The notes: generated from the sequence alone by a model not told the origin. A stretch of 64,000 nt of DNA from Janthinobacterium sp. B9-8 (GCF_000969645.2 NZ_CP014222.1:1925740-1989739); one strand, 5' to 3'. Positions 17,408-28,080 are shown, counted from the first letter of the stretch. Numbers and translations: made by a program.

Positions 17408-18931
17408 TTATAGCCCCAAATCAGACCAAATAGCATCCACGCGTGCTTTTACCACATCGTCCATCTTGATGGTTCTGCCCCACTCTCGGCTGGTTTCACC
17501 CGGCCATTTATTAGTGGCATCCAGCCCCATCTTGCCGCCTAAGCCGCTAATCGGTGAGGCAAAGTCCAGATAATCAATCGGCGTGCTTTCTACTAGGGTG
17601 GTGTCCCTTACCGGATCCATACGGGTGGTAATGGCCCAGATGACTTCTTTCCAATCGCGAATATCAATATCGTCGTCCACCACCACAATAAATTTGGTGT
17701 ACATGAACTGACGCAAAAAAGACCACACACCAAACATCACCCGCTTGGCATGACCCGGATAGGATTTTTTAATTGAAACAATCGCCATCCGATAGCTGCA
17801 GCCTTCTGGCGGCAAATAGAAATCAGTAATTTCGCTAAATTGCTTTTGCAAAATAGGCACAAACACTTCGTTTAAAGCCACGCCCAGCACCGCAGGCTCG
17901 TCTGGCGGCTTGCCAGTATAGGTGCTGTGGTAAATCGGATCTTTACGCGTGGTGATGCGCTCTAAGGTAAAGACTGGGAACCAGTCTTTTTCATTGTAAT
18001 AGCCGGTATGGTCGCCATATGGGCCTTCCAGCGCATACAAATAACCGCCCACTTCTTTAAGGGGAACCCCCGCCTCACTCACGCCGCTAAAGCCTTTCTC
18101 GGCAGGTTGAATATGCCCTTCGAGGATAATCTCGGCCCGGGCAGGCACTTGTAGATCAGAGCCGATGCACTTGACCAGCTCGGTTTTTGAGCCACGCAGC
18201 AAGCCTGCAAACTGATATTCAGAAAGCGTATCGGGAACAGGCGTCACCGCACCCAAGATGGTGGCAGGGTCACACCCCAAAACCACAGCAATCGGGAAAG
18301 GCTGGCCCAGGTTTTGCAGCGCGTGCTCTCTAAAATCTAAAGCGCCACCGCGATGCGCCAACCAACGCATAATCACCTGATTGCGGCTGATCACTTGCTG
18401 GCGATAAATGCCTAAGTTCTGACGCTTTTTATTTGGCCCACGCGTCACCACCAAGCCCCAAGTAATCAGCGGGGCGGCGTCTTCTGGCCAGCAGTGTTGA
18501 ATCGGAATACGTGCTAGATCAACCGCCTCGCCTTCCCAAACGACTTCTTGGCAGGGGCCATTTTTGACTTCTTTGGGCGCCATGTTCAATATTTGCTTGA
18601 GCAGCGGCAATTTATCCCAAGCATCCCGCAAGCCTTTAGGCGGCTCTGGCTCTTTTAAATAAGCCAGTGTCTTGCCGATTTCACGCAGTGCACTAATCTC
18701 AGCCGCACCCATGCCATTGGCAACCCTTGTTGGCGTGCCAAATAGATTAGCCAACACAGGCATGCTATGGCCGGGCACATTCTCAAACAAAATCGCCGGC
18801 CCTTCTGCTCGCAAAGTGCGGTCACAAATTTCGGTCATTTCAAGGTAGGGCGAGACAGGCACTTTCACCCGCTTTAACTCGCCCCGTTTTTCTAGTTGCT
18901 CAATAAAATCACGTAAATCACGATATTGCAT
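17408..18931 (-). CDS. ubiD: 4-hydroxy-3-polyprenylbenzoate decarboxylase UbiD
   Basis: Prenylated-FMN-dependent decarboxylase of ubiquinone biosynthesis. At 507 residues it is the usual length of UbiD (E. coli 497). The N-terminus [19 protein letters not shown] and internal blocks such as [32 protein letters not shown] and [22 protein letters not shown] are typical of the family. The UbiX partner that makes prFMN is not in the window. It is followed on the minus strand by cheR, 67 bases away; the mutarotase gene upstream is 19 bases away, so those two may be co-transcribed. Confidence 0.94.
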   Translation of the reverse strand: MQYRDLRDFIEQLEKRGELKRVKVPVSPYLEMTEICDRTLRAEGPAILFENVPGHSMPVLANLFGTPTRVANGMGAAEISALREIGKTLAYLKEPEPPKGLRDAWDKLPLLKQILNMAPKEVKNGPCQEVVWEGEAVDLARIPIQHCWPEDAAPLITWGLVVTRGPNKKRQNLGIYRQQVISRNQVIMRWLAHRGGALDFREHALQNLGQPFPIAVVLGCDPATILGAVTPVPDTLSEYQFAGLLRGSKTELVKCIGSDLQVPARAEIILEGHIQPAEKGFSGVSEAGVPLKEVGGYLYALEGPYGDHTGYYNEKDWFPVFTLERITTRKDPIYHSTYTGKPPDEPAVLGVALNEVFVPILQKQFSEITDFYLPPEGCSYRMAIVSIKKSYPGHAKRVMFGVWSFLRQFMYTKFIVVVDDDIDIRDWKEVIWAITTRMDPVRDTTLVESTPIDYLDFASPISGLGGKMGLDATNKWPGETSREWGRTIKMDDVVKARVDAIWSDLGL

Positions 18932-18950
18932 AGATAGGCTCTATTGACGA

Positions 18951-19847
18951 TTACTCGGACAAACTCATGGTGGCGCGGTACACGCCGCCTGCAGCAATCG
19001 AAACCGCATGATCCAGCACATCGCCGCGCTCGACACAAACAAAGCCTGTGTGATTGCCCTGGCCCACATCAGCCATCTTTGCCGCGTCTTCCCATGGGTT
19101 CCAGACAATCGCGCAGTGCGTATCGCTGCTCACATTAATTTGCCCCTCACTATGCCTAATCACTTGCTCGGCAGGCACATCTAAATAAACGCGGTCTGTG
19201 AGTGCTTGCATCTGTAAATCGCCCGCTTGCAAACAGCGTGGGCTGCCCTCTAACAGGGCGTCCACATAGGTGCAGCCATCTAAACCACGAATCAACACCT
19301 CATTCACATCAGGCACGGCCAGATAGCTATGGAAAGCCTGCGAAAATACTGCCGCGGTATCGCTGCAATTTTCCACCACCAGCTGCAAGGTTAATTCGCG
19401 CCCTACCGTCACTTCCAAGCGAAACACAAAAGCATGCGGCCACAATGCAAGGCTTGCTGCTGAATCGCTGAGCTCAAGCACCACTTTAATCTCGGCATCA
19501 CTCAGTATTTCTACTTCGCAGACATCCCAATTTGAAGTACGGGCAAAGCCATGCGCAGGTAAACCATCTGGATGGCGACCAAACCAAGGCATGCAGAGCG
19601 GGATACCCCCGCGAATCGCCTTGCCCGCAGCAAATACGGCTTTAGGCGATCGCCACAACAGCTCACGCCCACCCGCAGGAATAAAAGACAATAAATGCGC
19701 ACCCTGCAATGCAATCGTCGCCGAGCCTAATTCACTTTGAATTTGCAGCAAAGGCAAACCCGGCTCTTCGCCACCATATAAATCAACAGACGAGCAAAGG
19801 CTCATTTCAGGGATAGTCGCCAGCAAGGTGGCCAAATTTGCTTGCAT
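18951..19847 (-). CDS. D-hexose-6-phosphate mutarotase (aldose-1-epimerase family)
   Basis: Interconverts alpha and beta anomers of glucose-6-phosphate, YeaD type. From the ATG at 19847 (AAGGAG seven bases upstream) it has 298 residues, the usual length. Seen: GAHLLSFIPAGGRELLWRSPKA, GIPLCMPWFGRHPDGLPAHGFART with the substrate-binding Arg/His set, SQAFHSYLAVPDV with the catalytic-type His, and CVERGDVLDHAV near the end with the catalytic-type Glu. Located between phaJ-like and ubiD genes on the same strand with small gaps. Confidence 0.87.
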   Translation of the reverse strand: MQANLATLLATIPEMSLCSSVDLYGGEEPGLPLLQIQSELGSATIALQGAHLLSFIPAGGRELLWRSPKAVFAAGKAIRGGIPLCMPWFGRHPDGLPAHGFARTSNWDVCEVEILSDAEIKVVLELSDSAASLALWPHAFVFRLEVTVGRELTLQLVVENCSDTAAVFSQAFHSYLAVPDVNEVLIRGLDGCTYVDALLEGSPRCLQAGDLQMQALTDRVYLDVPAEQVIRHSEGQINVSSDTHCAIVWNPWEDAAKMADVGQGNHTGFVCVERGDVLDHAVSIAAGGVYRATMSLSE

Positions 19848-19889
19848 AGATAAACTCCTTAGACATATCAACGATTGATCTGCCTCTAT

Positions 19890-20309
19890 TTATACCGGAC
19901 GACGAGGCACCCACACCAAGGCATCACCATCAATCACTTTTTCGCCCTTTACCCAACATTCTGTGAGCAAACGAACGCGTTGTTTTTCCTGATTTACTTC
20001 AATCACCGTCACTAAAGCCGTCACGGTATCGCCAATTTTAACCGGCTTTAAAAACTTTAAATTTTGCCCCATATAAATGGCACCAGGGCCGGGCAGTCGG
20101 GTACCGATAACAGTAGAAATAAGGCTGGCGCTCAGCATGCCGTGTGCAATACGGCCACCAAAGCGGGTGGTCGCCGCAAATTCTTCGTCAATATGCATGG
20201 GGTTATTATCGCCAGAGAGCCCAGCGAACAAGACAATATCTGCCTCTGTCAGCGTTTTGCGATATTCAGCGCTTAAATCCGGCTGCAAATCTTCAATGTA
20301 ATAGCTCAT
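19890..20309 (-). CDS. phaJ: MaoC-like (R)-specific enoyl-CoA hydratase, PhaJ type
   Basis: Hydrates trans-2-enoyl-CoA to (R)-3-hydroxyacyl-CoA, a link from beta-oxidation to polyhydroxyalkanoate synthesis. The 139-residue single hot-dog protein carries the catalytic pair Asp34 and His39 in FAGLSGDNNPMHIDEEFA, with the five-residue spacing of Aeromonas PhaJ, then FGGRIAHGML. GAGGG is six bases before the ATG. No PHA synthase is in the window, so the PHA role is inference; a plain MaoC-type dehydratase in another pathway is possible. Confidence 0.85.
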   Translation of the reverse strand: MSYYIEDLQPDLSAEYRKTLTEADIVLFAGLSGDNNPMHIDEEFAATTRFGGRIAHGMLSASLISTVIGTRLPGPGAIYMGQNLKFLKPVKIGDTVTALVTVIEVNQEKQRVRLLTECWVKGEKVIDGDALVWVPRRPV

Positions 20310-20366
20310 TTAAAACCCTCATCATTGATTGTGTATTTAGTGATTTAATTCTGAGCGTCATGCCAT

Positions 20367-20388
20367 TTGTTTATTTTTTAATAAACAA
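20367..20388. promoter_or_regulatory. Palindrome upstream of the phaJ-like gene
   Basis: Perfect 9-base arms TTGTTTATT/AATAAACAA around TTTT, 58 bases upstream of the phaJ-like ATG. It may be an operator or a small transcription terminator-like hairpin. No regulator is recognised for it. Confidence 0.35.
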
Positions 20389-20547
20389 TGTAATGGCACT
20401 ACCCAAGGAAGAGATCGACAACAACAAATTAGAAATAAACAAGAAAAATGCACCTTACCACTCTGGCAACAAAAGGTAATCATTGTTTTACACGAACTCA
20501 TGAATCACTTTCTAGTTCATGACATATTAAACACTAGACTTCAATCA

Positions 20548-21417
20548 CTAGGGGCCGGGAGTTTTACTCTGCACTACGCCACCATGACGAGTAGCAGGTG
20601 GCACAACAGGCATGCGATTTAAATCAAGCCAAGGCGAAAGCCATTTAAAAGTACGCCGGTATGCATCAGAGCTTGCCTCGGGATTAAACGCAATTGCCAC
20701 GCTGGAAGCCCCCATCGCCACTCGTTTTACATCGTCCGTTTTTAAACCGAAATTATCAAAATCATGAAACGCATCTGGGTAAGTAATTAAGCGGAAAGTA
20801 GGCTGGTCGGCCCGGGCAACTAAAGCACGGCAAGGCTCCGCAGGCGTCCACTCATCTTCCTCCCCTACCAAAAGCAGGAGCGGTGCGGTGACTTGATACT
20901 TATCCCGCAATAAATAAGAGCTGCAAGATGGGAAAAAACCAACCGCCGCTCGCACAGAAGGCTGCTTTTGGCCAAGCAAGGCCAATACAGCGCTAGCGCC
21001 ATGCGACCAGCCGATCACGCCTAGGCGATCACCATCTATTTCTTTACGCGTTTTTAGCCATTCCAGCGCATGGCGAGCGTCTTCTGCCCGCATTCTTGGG
21101 CTTATTGTGCGTTTACTCAGCGGCACGCTGCAAATTTCCTGCAAATCCCGGGCTGCAAAGCTATCGAGCATCAGTACGCCATAGCCTTTTTCCTGCAAAA
21201 GGCTCGCCATACGATCCGGGCGTGGGTTAATACCCGTCGCTTGTAAACCATTACAGCCATGCAGCAATAAAACAGCAGCAGCGGGGCCAGCCTCAGGAAA
21301 AGGAGGAGGCAAGTACTTTGCAGACAAAATGATCTCTGCACCGGGAATCAGGACACGCTCAGCCCTCACAGGCAAAGCAAGCACACTGAGCAGGCAAAAC
21401 CAGAAAGTAATTCGCAT
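20548..21417 (-). CDS. Secreted dienelactone-hydrolase-like alpha/beta hydrolase
   Basis: A 289-residue alpha/beta hydrolase with an N-terminal signal peptide (MRITFWFCLLSVLALPVRA). The oxyanion region is LLLHGCNG, the nucleophile Ser138 lies in GWSHGAS, the acid is probably Asp188 in VGEEDEW, and the His is His218 in DAFHDFD. This matches the dienelactone hydrolase family (COG0412), but here it is exported, so a role in chlorocatechol degradation is unlikely; an extracytoplasmic esterase is more probable. The real substrate is unknown. No operon partner is obvious: the upstream gap to liuC is divergent. Confidence 0.8.
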   Translation of the reverse strand: MRITFWFCLLSVLALPVRAERVLIPGAEIILSAKYLPPPFPEAGPAAAVLLLHGCNGLQATGINPRPDRMASLLQEKGYGVLMLDSFAARDLQEICSVPLSKRTISPRMRAEDARHALEWLKTRKEIDGDRLGVIGWSHGASAVLALLGQKQPSVRAAVGFFPSCSSYLLRDKYQVTAPLLLLVGEEDEWTPAEPCRALVARADQPTFRLITYPDAFHDFDNFGLKTDDVKRVAMGASSVAIAFNPEASSDAYRRTFKWLSPWLDLNRMPVVPPATRHGGVVQSKTPGP

Positions 21418-21788
21418 CGCATCTAATAAATCAAACGGAAAACCATTAACAATACATTTTATTTTTGCCCGGCATCAGCACAAGCAAACACAAAACCCCC
21501 TGCAACACTGGCTGACTTAAGCATCAGCTTTCAATTCACAGCCAAAATTACTTTATCCAACAACAGCACAGCACAATATTACAAGAAACTTTCCTAATAC
21601 AAAGCAAAGATGAAGTCAATAATTTCCCTGCCACCCGTCAGTCCAGAGTGGCGCGCACTCTAACACAAGGCACTGTGCTTTACTAAACTGACTCGCCGAT
21701 CTAATCGTACGCTCTTGTTGTAATACAGCACCTCGTTTTTATTTACCCAAGCCTCCCAGACCAACGCAAGCCTCATTAAGGTGCAAGT
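21418..21788. other. Intergenic region between divergent genes
   Basis: About 370 bases between the secreted hydrolase (-) and the liuC-like gene (+). Presumably it holds both promoters. I see no convincing RNA gene, small ORF or operator. Confidence 0.5.
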
Positions 21789-22613
21789 ATGAGCGATACA
21801 ATCGACGTCAACTTTAGCCATGGTATCGCCACAATTACACTCAGCAGGCCCGAGATTTGCAATGCCTTTGATGACATGCTGATTGCAGAGCTCACCGCAA
21901 CCCTCACTGCATTTGGCCAAAACCCGACTCTACGCGTTGTTGTACTCAGCGCCGAGGGCAGCACATTCAGTGCAGGCGCAGATTTAAGCTGGATGCATCA
22001 CGCCACCCAATTTGATCAACACCGTAATTTTGAGGATGCCTTGAAACTCGCGAGGCTAATGCAAACCTTGGAACGCCTTCCCGTACCAACGATTGCTCGG
22101 ATTCAAGGACCCGCATTAGGCGGAGGAGTAGGATTGATTGCCTGCTGTGATTTAGCTGTAGCCAGCCATGATGCATGGTTTCGGATTAATGAAGTGCGCC
22201 TTGGCTTAATCCCTGCCGTCATCGGGCCTTACATCATTAGCAAAATTGGCATCAGCGCAGCAAGACGCTATATGCTGACTGCAGAACGATTTGATTGCCA
22301 TACTGCACTTCAACTGGGGCTATTGCATGAGGTAAAAACAGACGAGTTTGCGATGGATCAGCAAGTACAAATATGGATAAACGAGTTACTACAAAATAGT
22401 CCGCATGCTCTGACGGCAGCAAAAAGACTCATTACCTCGGTGGTACATCGCCCTATCGACGATGCCATGATCTCTGATACTGCCCACCGCATCGCCCATA
22501 TCAGAACACACGAAGAAGCGCGTGAAGGAGTCGCCGCCTACTTAGGCAAGCGCTCCCCTTCATGGCACATCAACCGGGCGGTAAAACTAAATGGTGACGA
22601 GGTTGGCGGCTAA
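21789..22613 (+). CDS. liuC: Enoyl-CoA hydratase/isomerase, methylglutaconyl-CoA hydratase-like
   Basis: A 274-residue crotonase. The oxyanion-hole segments are SAGADLSWMHHA and IQGPALGGGVGLIACCDLAVA, with the acidic residue in INEVRLGLIPAVIGPYI. The phrase ADLSWMH and the following DALKLARLMQTL segment resemble LiuC (leucine/isovalerate catabolism). No other liu genes are in the window, so the substrate is inference; a general enoyl-CoA hydratase is the alternative. AAGGTG lies a few bases before the ATG. The 3' end overlaps a short minus-strand ORF by 44 bases. Confidence 0.8.
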   Translation: MSDTIDVNFSHGIATITLSRPEICNAFDDMLIAELTATLTAFGQNPTLRVVVLSAEGSTFSAGADLSWMHHATQFDQHRNFEDALKLARLMQTLERLPVPTIARIQGPALGGGVGLIACCDLAVASHDAWFRINEVRLGLIPAVIGPYIISKIGISAARRYMLTAERFDCHTALQLGLLHEVKTDEFAMDQQVQIWINELLQNSPHALTAAKRLITSVVHRPIDDAMISDTAHRIAHIRTHEEAREGVAAYLGKRSPSWHINRAVKLNGDEVGG

Positions 22614-22743
22614 CACTTTCAGACTCTGCAACCGTGAGTAGTTGCAAGCTAGGCAAAGGATGAAAAAATTCGTCCTTGATCGCGAGGATATCCACGTTTT
22701 CCAGCTCTACGCTTCCGTCTTCCATATTGAATACGGTCATCAT
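22570..22743 (-). CDS. 57-residue hypothetical protein overlapping the 3' end of liuC
   Basis: Not recognised. It reads MMTVFNMEDGSVELENV, continues DILAIKDEFFHPLPSL and ends VLPPG. GAGGAG lies eight bases before the ATG at 22743, a strong ribosome binding site in an intergenic gap, which is the main support. It is acidic in the first half with a basic tail. It lies just beyond the ppiD terminator (22833-22868) on the same strand, so it would need its own promoter; none is clear. The last 44 bases run antisense into liuC. Confidence is limited because no homology is recognised. Confidence 0.45.
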   Translation of the reverse strand: MMTVFNMEDGSVELENVDILAIKDEFFHPLPSLQLLTVAESESVSRQPRHHLVLPPG

Positions 22744-22832
22744 GGCAATATCTCCTCGGGGCTAAAACAAGAATCTAACGCTCTTGCTTATTCTTAATAT
22801 CGGCATATCAGTAAGAAAATTCAATCCGTATG

Positions 22833-22868
22833 TAAAAAAAATGGCAAGGCACAAGACCCTGCCATTTT
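22833..22868 (-). terminator. Terminator of ppiD
   Basis: Stem AAAATGGCA/TGCCATTTT (22838-22846 with 22860-22868). In the minus direction TTTTTTTT follows. It starts 18 bases beyond the ppiD stop codon. Confidence 0.85.
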
Positions 22869-22885
22869 ACTACGGCCTGAAAGCA

Positions 22886-24718
22886 TTACTCTAAATTGCT
22901 TGCCTTCAGCTTGTAATCCACTTTAATTTGCGATTTCAATGCTTGCAAATAGCTAGCCAGTTCAACCTGACCATACATCTGCACCATACTTTCACTCATC
23001 TGGCGGCGCAAACCTGCATCCATCGCAGGCGCTGGCGTTGCCTGAACCACTTTAAACAGTGCAAACCCCTGGCCTTTCACTTCTGCGCCCGCATAAGCAG
23101 GGAATTTATCCGCAGATACACGGAAGATATCCTTTACCTGAGCTTCTGGCACAGCAGATTGCCCCATCCGCAACATCGCTTGCGGAGCAGGCCAAGTCAG
23201 CGTATCTGCCCCACCCTTTTTCAGCTCAGCCAGTTTTTTAGTGCCTTCATCAACGGCCAGTTTAAGCGCCTTTTCTTGCTTTAACTTTGCAATAATCCCG
23301 GCACTCACTGCCTCCAGCTTTTGCGCTTGCGCAGGCTTTGCTTCAAGCACGCGCACCGACACCAGCGTACCTGGGGCCACTTCAATGGCTTCTGAATTAT
23401 GTTTCTTTTTTAGCACATCATCGCTAAAGGCGGCTTCCCGCAGCTTCTCGTTATTGAGCAGCTCATCCTTAGCTGCGGCGCGGGTAATCCAGTCGCTTTG
23501 CTTTACAAGCAGCTTAAATGCCTCTGCAGCAGGTTTTAAACTATTTGCCTCCTGATAAACCAGATCATTAAACTTTTCAACTTGTGACTGGAAGCTCTGG
23601 CTTACTTTCTCAAGCTTTAATTTTTGCTCAACATCAGGCTGTACTTCTGCAAATGTTTTGCTGCGAACATCATCAAGACGAATAATATGCAGGCCAAAAT
23701 CACTGGCAACCACAGCGCTAATTTCGCCTTTTTTAAGCTTAAAAGCCGCTTCATCAAAAGGCTTCACCATCGCACCGCGCGCAAAGAAGCCTAAATCCCC
23801 CCCATTGGTCGCAGAGCCGGGGTCTTGCGACTCTTTCTTGGCTAGCTCAGCAAAGCGGGCAGGATTGGCTTTAAGCTCCAGCAAAATAGCATCGGCTTTT
23901 GCTTGTGCCGCTTTTTTCGCCTCAGGCTTAGCGTCTTTTGCCAGGGTAATCAAAATGTGGCTGGCTTTACGCTCTTCGCCTGTTAGCTCCACTTTGTGCG
24001 CGTCAAAATACTTTTGCACATCGTCCGGGCTCACAGAAACAGTCTTTGCTAATTCCTGTTGCGAAAAAACAAGATATTCTAAGCGAGCCATTTCTGGCGA
24101 CTTAAATTCTGCCTGATGGCTATCGTAGTATTTTTTGACTTCTGCATCAGATACGGTCACTTGGGACATAAAAGCAGCAGGCGAAATTTGTAACATCGCC
24201 ACTTCTCTTTTTTCGCCTAATAACTTGGCCATATATTCGGTGACCGCGGTGGATTGAATCCCGCTCGAAAATCCCGCCAATAAATGGCTGCTGGATAAAT
24301 CATCGCGCACGCGCTGCTGAAAAGTCAGCGGCGTCATTTGCTGTGCAGCAAGCAAATCCTGATAACGCTTTGGGCTAAATTTACCATTTTCCTGGAAATC
24401 GGGAATGGCCGCGATCGCATCACGAATCTGATCATCAGACACTTTAAGATGCAATAGACCGGCTTGCTCTAACAACAGCCGCTTTTTAACCAGCTGCTCA
24501 AGCACCATCGGTTTCATTTCGTTAGGGATGGCTCGATTACCAATGGCTTCAGCGAGCTCGCGAGGCGTAATCCGTGTTTGGCCTACTTTTGCCAAATACG
24601 ATTCACCATCCTCCATCGCACTGTAGCCAGTAAGGCCAACGCCAACAACAAGCCCCAGAGACACCAGGCCAAGTACCACCTGAACGGCGGTTTTGTTCTT
24701 TTCAACAAAGGAAAACAT
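22886..24718 (-). CDS. ppiD: Periplasmic folding chaperone PpiD (SurA/parvulin family)
   Basis: Inner-membrane-anchored periplasmic chaperone that helps newly exported proteins at the Sec translocon. From ATG 24718 it has 610 residues: a short cytoplasmic stretch MFSFVEKNK, one membrane helix (about 11-32, [20 protein letters not shown]), a SurA_N_3 chaperone region, and a parvulin domain at about 255-350 ([42 protein letters not shown]). A long C-terminal part follows. Length and layout match PpiD. It follows hupB and two tRNA genes in the order common in betaproteobacteria. Confidence 0.92.
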   Translation of the reverse strand: MFSFVEKNKTAVQVVLGLVSLGLVVGVGLTGYSAMEDGESYLAKVGQTRITPRELAEAIGNRAIPNEMKPMVLEQLVKKRLLLEQAGLLHLKVSDDQIRDAIAAIPDFQENGKFSPKRYQDLLAAQQMTPLTFQQRVRDDLSSSHLLAGFSSGIQSTAVTEYMAKLLGEKREVAMLQISPAAFMSQVTVSDAEVKKYYDSHQAEFKSPEMARLEYLVFSQQELAKTVSVSPDDVQKYFDAHKVELTGEERKASHILITLAKDAKPEAKKAAQAKADAILLELKANPARFAELAKKESQDPGSATNGGDLGFFARGAMVKPFDEAAFKLKKGEISAVVASDFGLHIIRLDDVRSKTFAEVQPDVEQKLKLEKVSQSFQSQVEKFNDLVYQEANSLKPAAEAFKLLVKQSDWITRAAAKDELLNNEKLREAAFSDDVLKKKHNSEAIEVAPGTLVSVRVLEAKPAQAQKLEAVSAGIIAKLKQEKALKLAVDEGTKKLAELKKGGADTLTWPAPQAMLRMGQSAVPEAQVKDIFRVSADKFPAYAGAEVKGQGFALFKVVQATPAPAMDAGLRRQMSESMVQMYGQVELASYLQALKSQIKVDYKLKASNLE

Positions 24719-24802
24719 GAGACAGTCAACTCCGCAAGTGATTCGCGGCATATGATGCCAGATTGACGCCTGCCTGTCTTGCTAAGCAGGGCATAGATAA
24801 AT

Positions 24803-24832
24803 AAAAAGCCAAACATTTCTGTTTGGCTTTTT
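24803..24832. terminator. Terminator after the tRNA-Val/tRNA-Asp unit
   Basis: Stem AAAAAGCCAAAC/GTTTGGCTTTTT (24803-24814 with 24821-24832), with A/T-rich flanks suitable in both directions. It lies 14 bases beyond the tRNA-Asp 3' end and upstream of ppiD. Confidence 0.82.
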
Positions 24833-24846
24833 ATTTTAATCTTTAT

Positions 24847-24923
24847 TGGCGGAGCGGACGGGACTCGAACCCGCGACCCCCGGCGTGACAGGCCGGTATT
24901 CTAACCAACTGAACTACCACTCC
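24847..24923 (-). tRNA. tRNA-Asp (GTC)
   Basis: Full cloverleaf on the minus strand, 77 bases including encoded CCA. Acceptor strand GGAGTGG, D arm AGTTCAGTTGGTT, anticodon loop CTGTCAC giving GTC, T arm GGGTTCGAGTCCC, 3' end GCCA. Confidence 0.97.
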
Positions 24924-24952
24924 ACAATGCGACCACATCTTCGTACAGAGAG

Positions 24953-25028
24953 TGGTGGGTGATGACGGGGTCGAACCGCCGACATTCTGCGTGTAAGGCA
25001 GACGCTCTACCAACTGAGCTAATCACCC
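24953..25028 (-). tRNA. tRNA-Val (TAC)
   Basis: Full cloverleaf on the minus strand, 76 bases including CCA. Acceptor strand GGGTGAT, D arm AGCTCAGTTGGTAGAGC, anticodon loop CTTACAC giving TAC, T arm CGGTTCGACCCCG. It is 29 bases upstream of tRNA-Asp, probably in the same transcript. Confidence 0.97.
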
Positions 25029-25095
25029 ATTTCCATTCACATCAAAACAAAGCAATCATATGGATGAGCTGCACATGCTTTTATGCGTTAGGCTA

Positions 25096-25117
25096 AAGCC
25101 CTTTTGTTAAAGGGCTT
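25096..25117 (-). terminator. Hairpin after hupB
   Basis: AAGCCCTTT (25096-25104) pairs with AAAGGGCTT (25109-25117). It lies between hupB and tRNA-Val. The T run in the minus direction is short (TTTAG), so it is a weak terminator or processing signal. Confidence 0.5.
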
Positions 25118-25174
25118 ATTTCCTAAGGAACACTTTACTGCACTAAAAAACATTCAGTCAGCAAAGTAAGTCGA

Positions 25175-25447
25175 TTATTGTACTGCATCTTTCAGTGATT
25201 TACCAGCCCTAAATTTAGGCTGTTTCGCTGCGGCAATCGCAATAGTCTCACCAGTACGTGGATTACGGCCACTGCGCTCAGCACGCTCAGACACATAGAA
25301 AGAGCCAAAGCCGACCAGCGTTACTTCGTCGCCGCCCTTCAGTGCATTGGTAACGGCTTCTACTGTTGCATCCAGAGCTTTACCTGCATCAGCCTTGGAG
25401 AGACCAGCGGATTCTGCGATGGCGTTGATGAGTTCCGATTTATTCAC
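25175..25447 (-). CDS. hupB: DNA-binding protein HU, beta subunit
   Basis: Nucleoid-associated dimer that bends DNA. The 90 residues match HU throughout: [21 protein letters not shown], then [24 protein letters not shown] with the RNPRTG DNA-wrapping arm, and [12 protein letters not shown]. The start codon is GTG at 25447, preceded by AAGGGG. It lies directly downstream of lon with its own near-consensus promoter, as in many betaproteobacteria. Confidence 0.97.
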   Translation of the reverse strand: MNKSELINAIAESAGLSKADAGKALDATVEAVTNALKGGDEVTLVGFGSFYVSERAERSGRNPRTGETIAIAAAKQPKFRAGKSLKDAVQ

Positions 25448-25501
25448 TTACGTCCCCTTACAATTCTGATTGGATTGATACGATTAACTATTGACTACAG
25501 C

Positions 25502-25531
25502 TTTATAGCAAGCCACAAAATCTTGTGTCAA
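25502..25531 (-). promoter_or_regulatory. Sigma-70 promoter of hupB
   Basis: TTGACA (25531-25526) and TATAAA (25507-25502) separated by 18 bases, with TGC before the -10 as an extended element. The -35 hexamer starts on the base after the lon stop codon TAG (25534-25532). Confidence 0.7.
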
Positions 25532-27946
25532 CTAATGTTTTGTAAGCTGTCCGGTCACTTCCACCCCTGCTTGCGGCAGAACGGGTTCCACACTCACAAC
25601 TTCTTCCGGCAAAATCTCCGGCAAACGCTCTAAGGCAAACCCCAACACCTGGTCGATCCACTTAACTGGGTGAATGGTAAGTCCGCGCTTCACATTGTCA
25701 GGGATCTCGGCAAGATCCTTAACATTGCCCTCAGGAATTAACACCTGCTTAATGCCACCACGGTGAGCAGCAAGCAGTTTCTCCTTTAAACCACCAATTG
25801 GCAATACTTCGCCACGTAGCGTGATCTCTCCGGTCATTGCAACATCACAGCGAACCGGAATACCCGACAATACCGACACCATTGCCGTGGCAATACCAAT
25901 CCCTGCGGATGGACCATCTTTTGGCGTAGCCCCTTCAGGAAAGTGAATGTGCATATCAATTTTCTGATAGAAATCCGGGTCAATCCCCAGCGCTTTAGCG
26001 CGGCTACGCACTACCGATAAAGCGGCTTGGATGGATTCTTGCATCACATCTCCCAACTTACCGGTTTGAATCATTTTGCCCTTACCTGGGAATTTTACCG
26101 CTTCGATGGTGAGCAATTCGCCCCCCACTTCGGTCCAAGCAAGGCCTGTTACCTGCCCAACTTGATTCGTTTGCTCGGCCACACCGTAGTCAAAACGATG
26201 TACACCAAGATACTTTTCCAAGTTTTTCGGGGTAACAGTAATCTTTTTATCGCTTGGTTTCATCAAAAGACTCTTCACTACCTTACGGCAGATGCGAGCA
26301 ATTTCCCGATCCAAGCTACGCACACCGGCTTCACGTGTGTAGTAACGCACCACATCACGCACAGCTGTGTCGGAGATCACTAATTCACCTTCTTGTACGC
26401 CATTCGCCTTAACTTGCTTTGGCACTAAGTACTTTAGGGCAATATTTACTTTTTCGTCTTCGGTATAGCCCGACAAACGAATAACTTCCATCCGATCCAG
26501 CAAAGCAGGAGGAATATTTAATGAATTTGCGGTGGCAACAAACATCACATCCGACAAATCAAAATCAACTTCCAGATAATGGTCGCTAAACGCGTGGTTT
26601 TGTTCCGGATCCAATACTTCCAGCAAGGCAGAAGAAGGGTCGCCACGGAAATCTGCACCCATCTTATCGACTTCATCAAGTAAAAATAGCGGATTTTTCA
26701 CGCCAATTTTAGTCATCGACTGCAAAATCTTGCCCGGCATTGAGCCTATATAGGTGCGGCGATGCCCACGAATCTCGGATTCATCACGCACGCCCCCTAA
26801 GGCCATGCGTACAAACTTGCGATTAGTTGCGCGTGCAATCGACTCGCCCAAGGAAGTCTTACCCACGCCTGGCGGCCCTACAAGGCACAGAATCGGCGCT
26901 TTAAGCTTTTCAACACGGCTCTGTACCGCGAGATACTCAACAATGCGCTCTTTCACCTTCTCTAGGCCGTAATGATCGGTATCGAGCACCAATTCAGCAG
27001 CAGGCAATTCCTTGCTGATTTTGGTTTTCTTTTTCCACGGCAAATCGAGCAATGTATCGATGTAATTACGCACCACGGTCGCTTCTGCTGACATAGGCGA
27101 CATCATGCGTAATTTTTTCAGCTCGGATTCTGCTTTATCGCGCGCTTCTTTACTCATACCAGCGTTCTTGATTTTTTTATCAAGCTCGTCGATATCGGCG
27201 TTTTCGTCTAATTCGCCCAGCTCTTTCTGAATCGCCTTAACCTGCTCGTTCAGATAGTACTCACGCTGGCTTTTTTCCATCTGGCGCTTCACGCGACCAC
27301 GAATACGCTTTTCAACCTGCAAAATATCCAGCTCGGATTCCAGCTGTTTTAATAGCTGTTCCATGCGGCGACGCAGATCAAACATCTCAAGAATAGATTG
27401 CTTTTGCTCAAGTTTTAAAGGCAGGTGCGCAGCGATCGTATCAGCCAGACGGTGAGCATCTTCAATCCCGGCGAGAGAAGTCAGAATTTCTGGCGGAATT
27501 TTTTTATTGAGCTTAACGAACTGATCAAATTGAGTCAGTAAGGCGCGGCGCATGGCCTCTACTTCATGCCCCTGCTCAGCACTGGCATCAACCGGATGAG
27601 CGATGGCGCTATAAAAGCCAGCCTCTTCATCAATATCAGTCACCTCGGCACGCTGACCACCTTCAACCAGCACTTTTACAGTGCCATCGGGCAGTTTCAG
27701 CATCTGCAAGATACTGGCAATCGTTCCTACAGGATAAATATCGGCCAAGCCTGGCTCATCTTTCTGGGCGTTTTTTTGCGCAACCAGCAGGATATGGCGG
27801 CCATCTTCCATCGCGGCTTCCAGCGCACGAATCGACTTTGGGCGACCCACAAATAGCGGGATAACCATATGCGGAAACACCACCACATCTCGTAGCGGTA
27901 GCAGCGGCAAATGGACATCGTCAGCAAACGCAACAGTTTGGGACAT
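25532..27946 (-). CDS. lon: ATP-dependent protease Lon
   Basis: Cytoplasmic AAA+ serine protease that degrades damaged and regulatory proteins. From ATG 27946 it has 804 residues. The N-terminal LON substrate domain starts at [23 protein letters not shown]. The Walker A motif [13 protein letters not shown] is at about 352-364 and Walker B is [12 protein letters not shown]. The C-terminal protease domain has the Ser in PKDGPSAGI and the catalytic Lys in the [16 protein letters not shown] region. GAGG lies ten bases before the ATG. It sits in the conserved order tig-clpP-clpX-lon-hupB. Heat-shock control is usual for lon, but no clear sigma-32 site is seen. Confidence 0.97.
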   Translation of the reverse strand: MSQTVAFADDVHLPLLPLRDVVVFPHMVIPLFVGRPKSIRALEAAMEDGRHILLVAQKNAQKDEPGLADIYPVGTIASILQMLKLPDGTVKVLVEGGQRAEVTDIDEEAGFYSAIAHPVDASAEQGHEVEAMRRALLTQFDQFVKLNKKIPPEILTSLAGIEDAHRLADTIAAHLPLKLEQKQSILEMFDLRRRMEQLLKQLESELDILQVEKRIRGRVKRQMEKSQREYYLNEQVKAIQKELGELDENADIDELDKKIKNAGMSKEARDKAESELKKLRMMSPMSAEATVVRNYIDTLLDLPWKKKTKISKELPAAELVLDTDHYGLEKVKERIVEYLAVQSRVEKLKAPILCLVGPPGVGKTSLGESIARATNRKFVRMALGGVRDESEIRGHRRTYIGSMPGKILQSMTKIGVKNPLFLLDEVDKMGADFRGDPSSALLEVLDPEQNHAFSDHYLEVDFDLSDVMFVATANSLNIPPALLDRMEVIRLSGYTEDEKVNIALKYLVPKQVKANGVQEGELVISDTAVRDVVRYYTREAGVRSLDREIARICRKVVKSLLMKPSDKKITVTPKNLEKYLGVHRFDYGVAEQTNQVGQVTGLAWTEVGGELLTIEAVKFPGKGKMIQTGKLGDVMQESIQAALSVVRSRAKALGIDPDFYQKIDMHIHFPEGATPKDGPSAGIGIATAMVSVLSGIPVRCDVAMTGEITLRGEVLPIGGLKEKLLAAHRGGIKQVLIPEGNVKDLAEIPDNVKRGLTIHPVKWIDQVLGFALERLPEILPEEVVSVEPVLPQAGVEVTGQLTKH

Positions 27947-28080
27947 CAACAAGGGTCCTCAATAATGGATTTATCCCCCAGATCATGGGGGTGCGGGCAA
28001 GGAAATACAATGCCCCAGAACAAAAACTGACCTGAATATTTCAAATACCACAGGGGCATATAAAATATTCAAAATTAAAC

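Noticed and set aside
27953..28080. Possible sigma-32 heat-shock promoter upstream of lon
   Set aside because: TTTGAA and CCCC-like words occur but the spacing is too short and the match poor.
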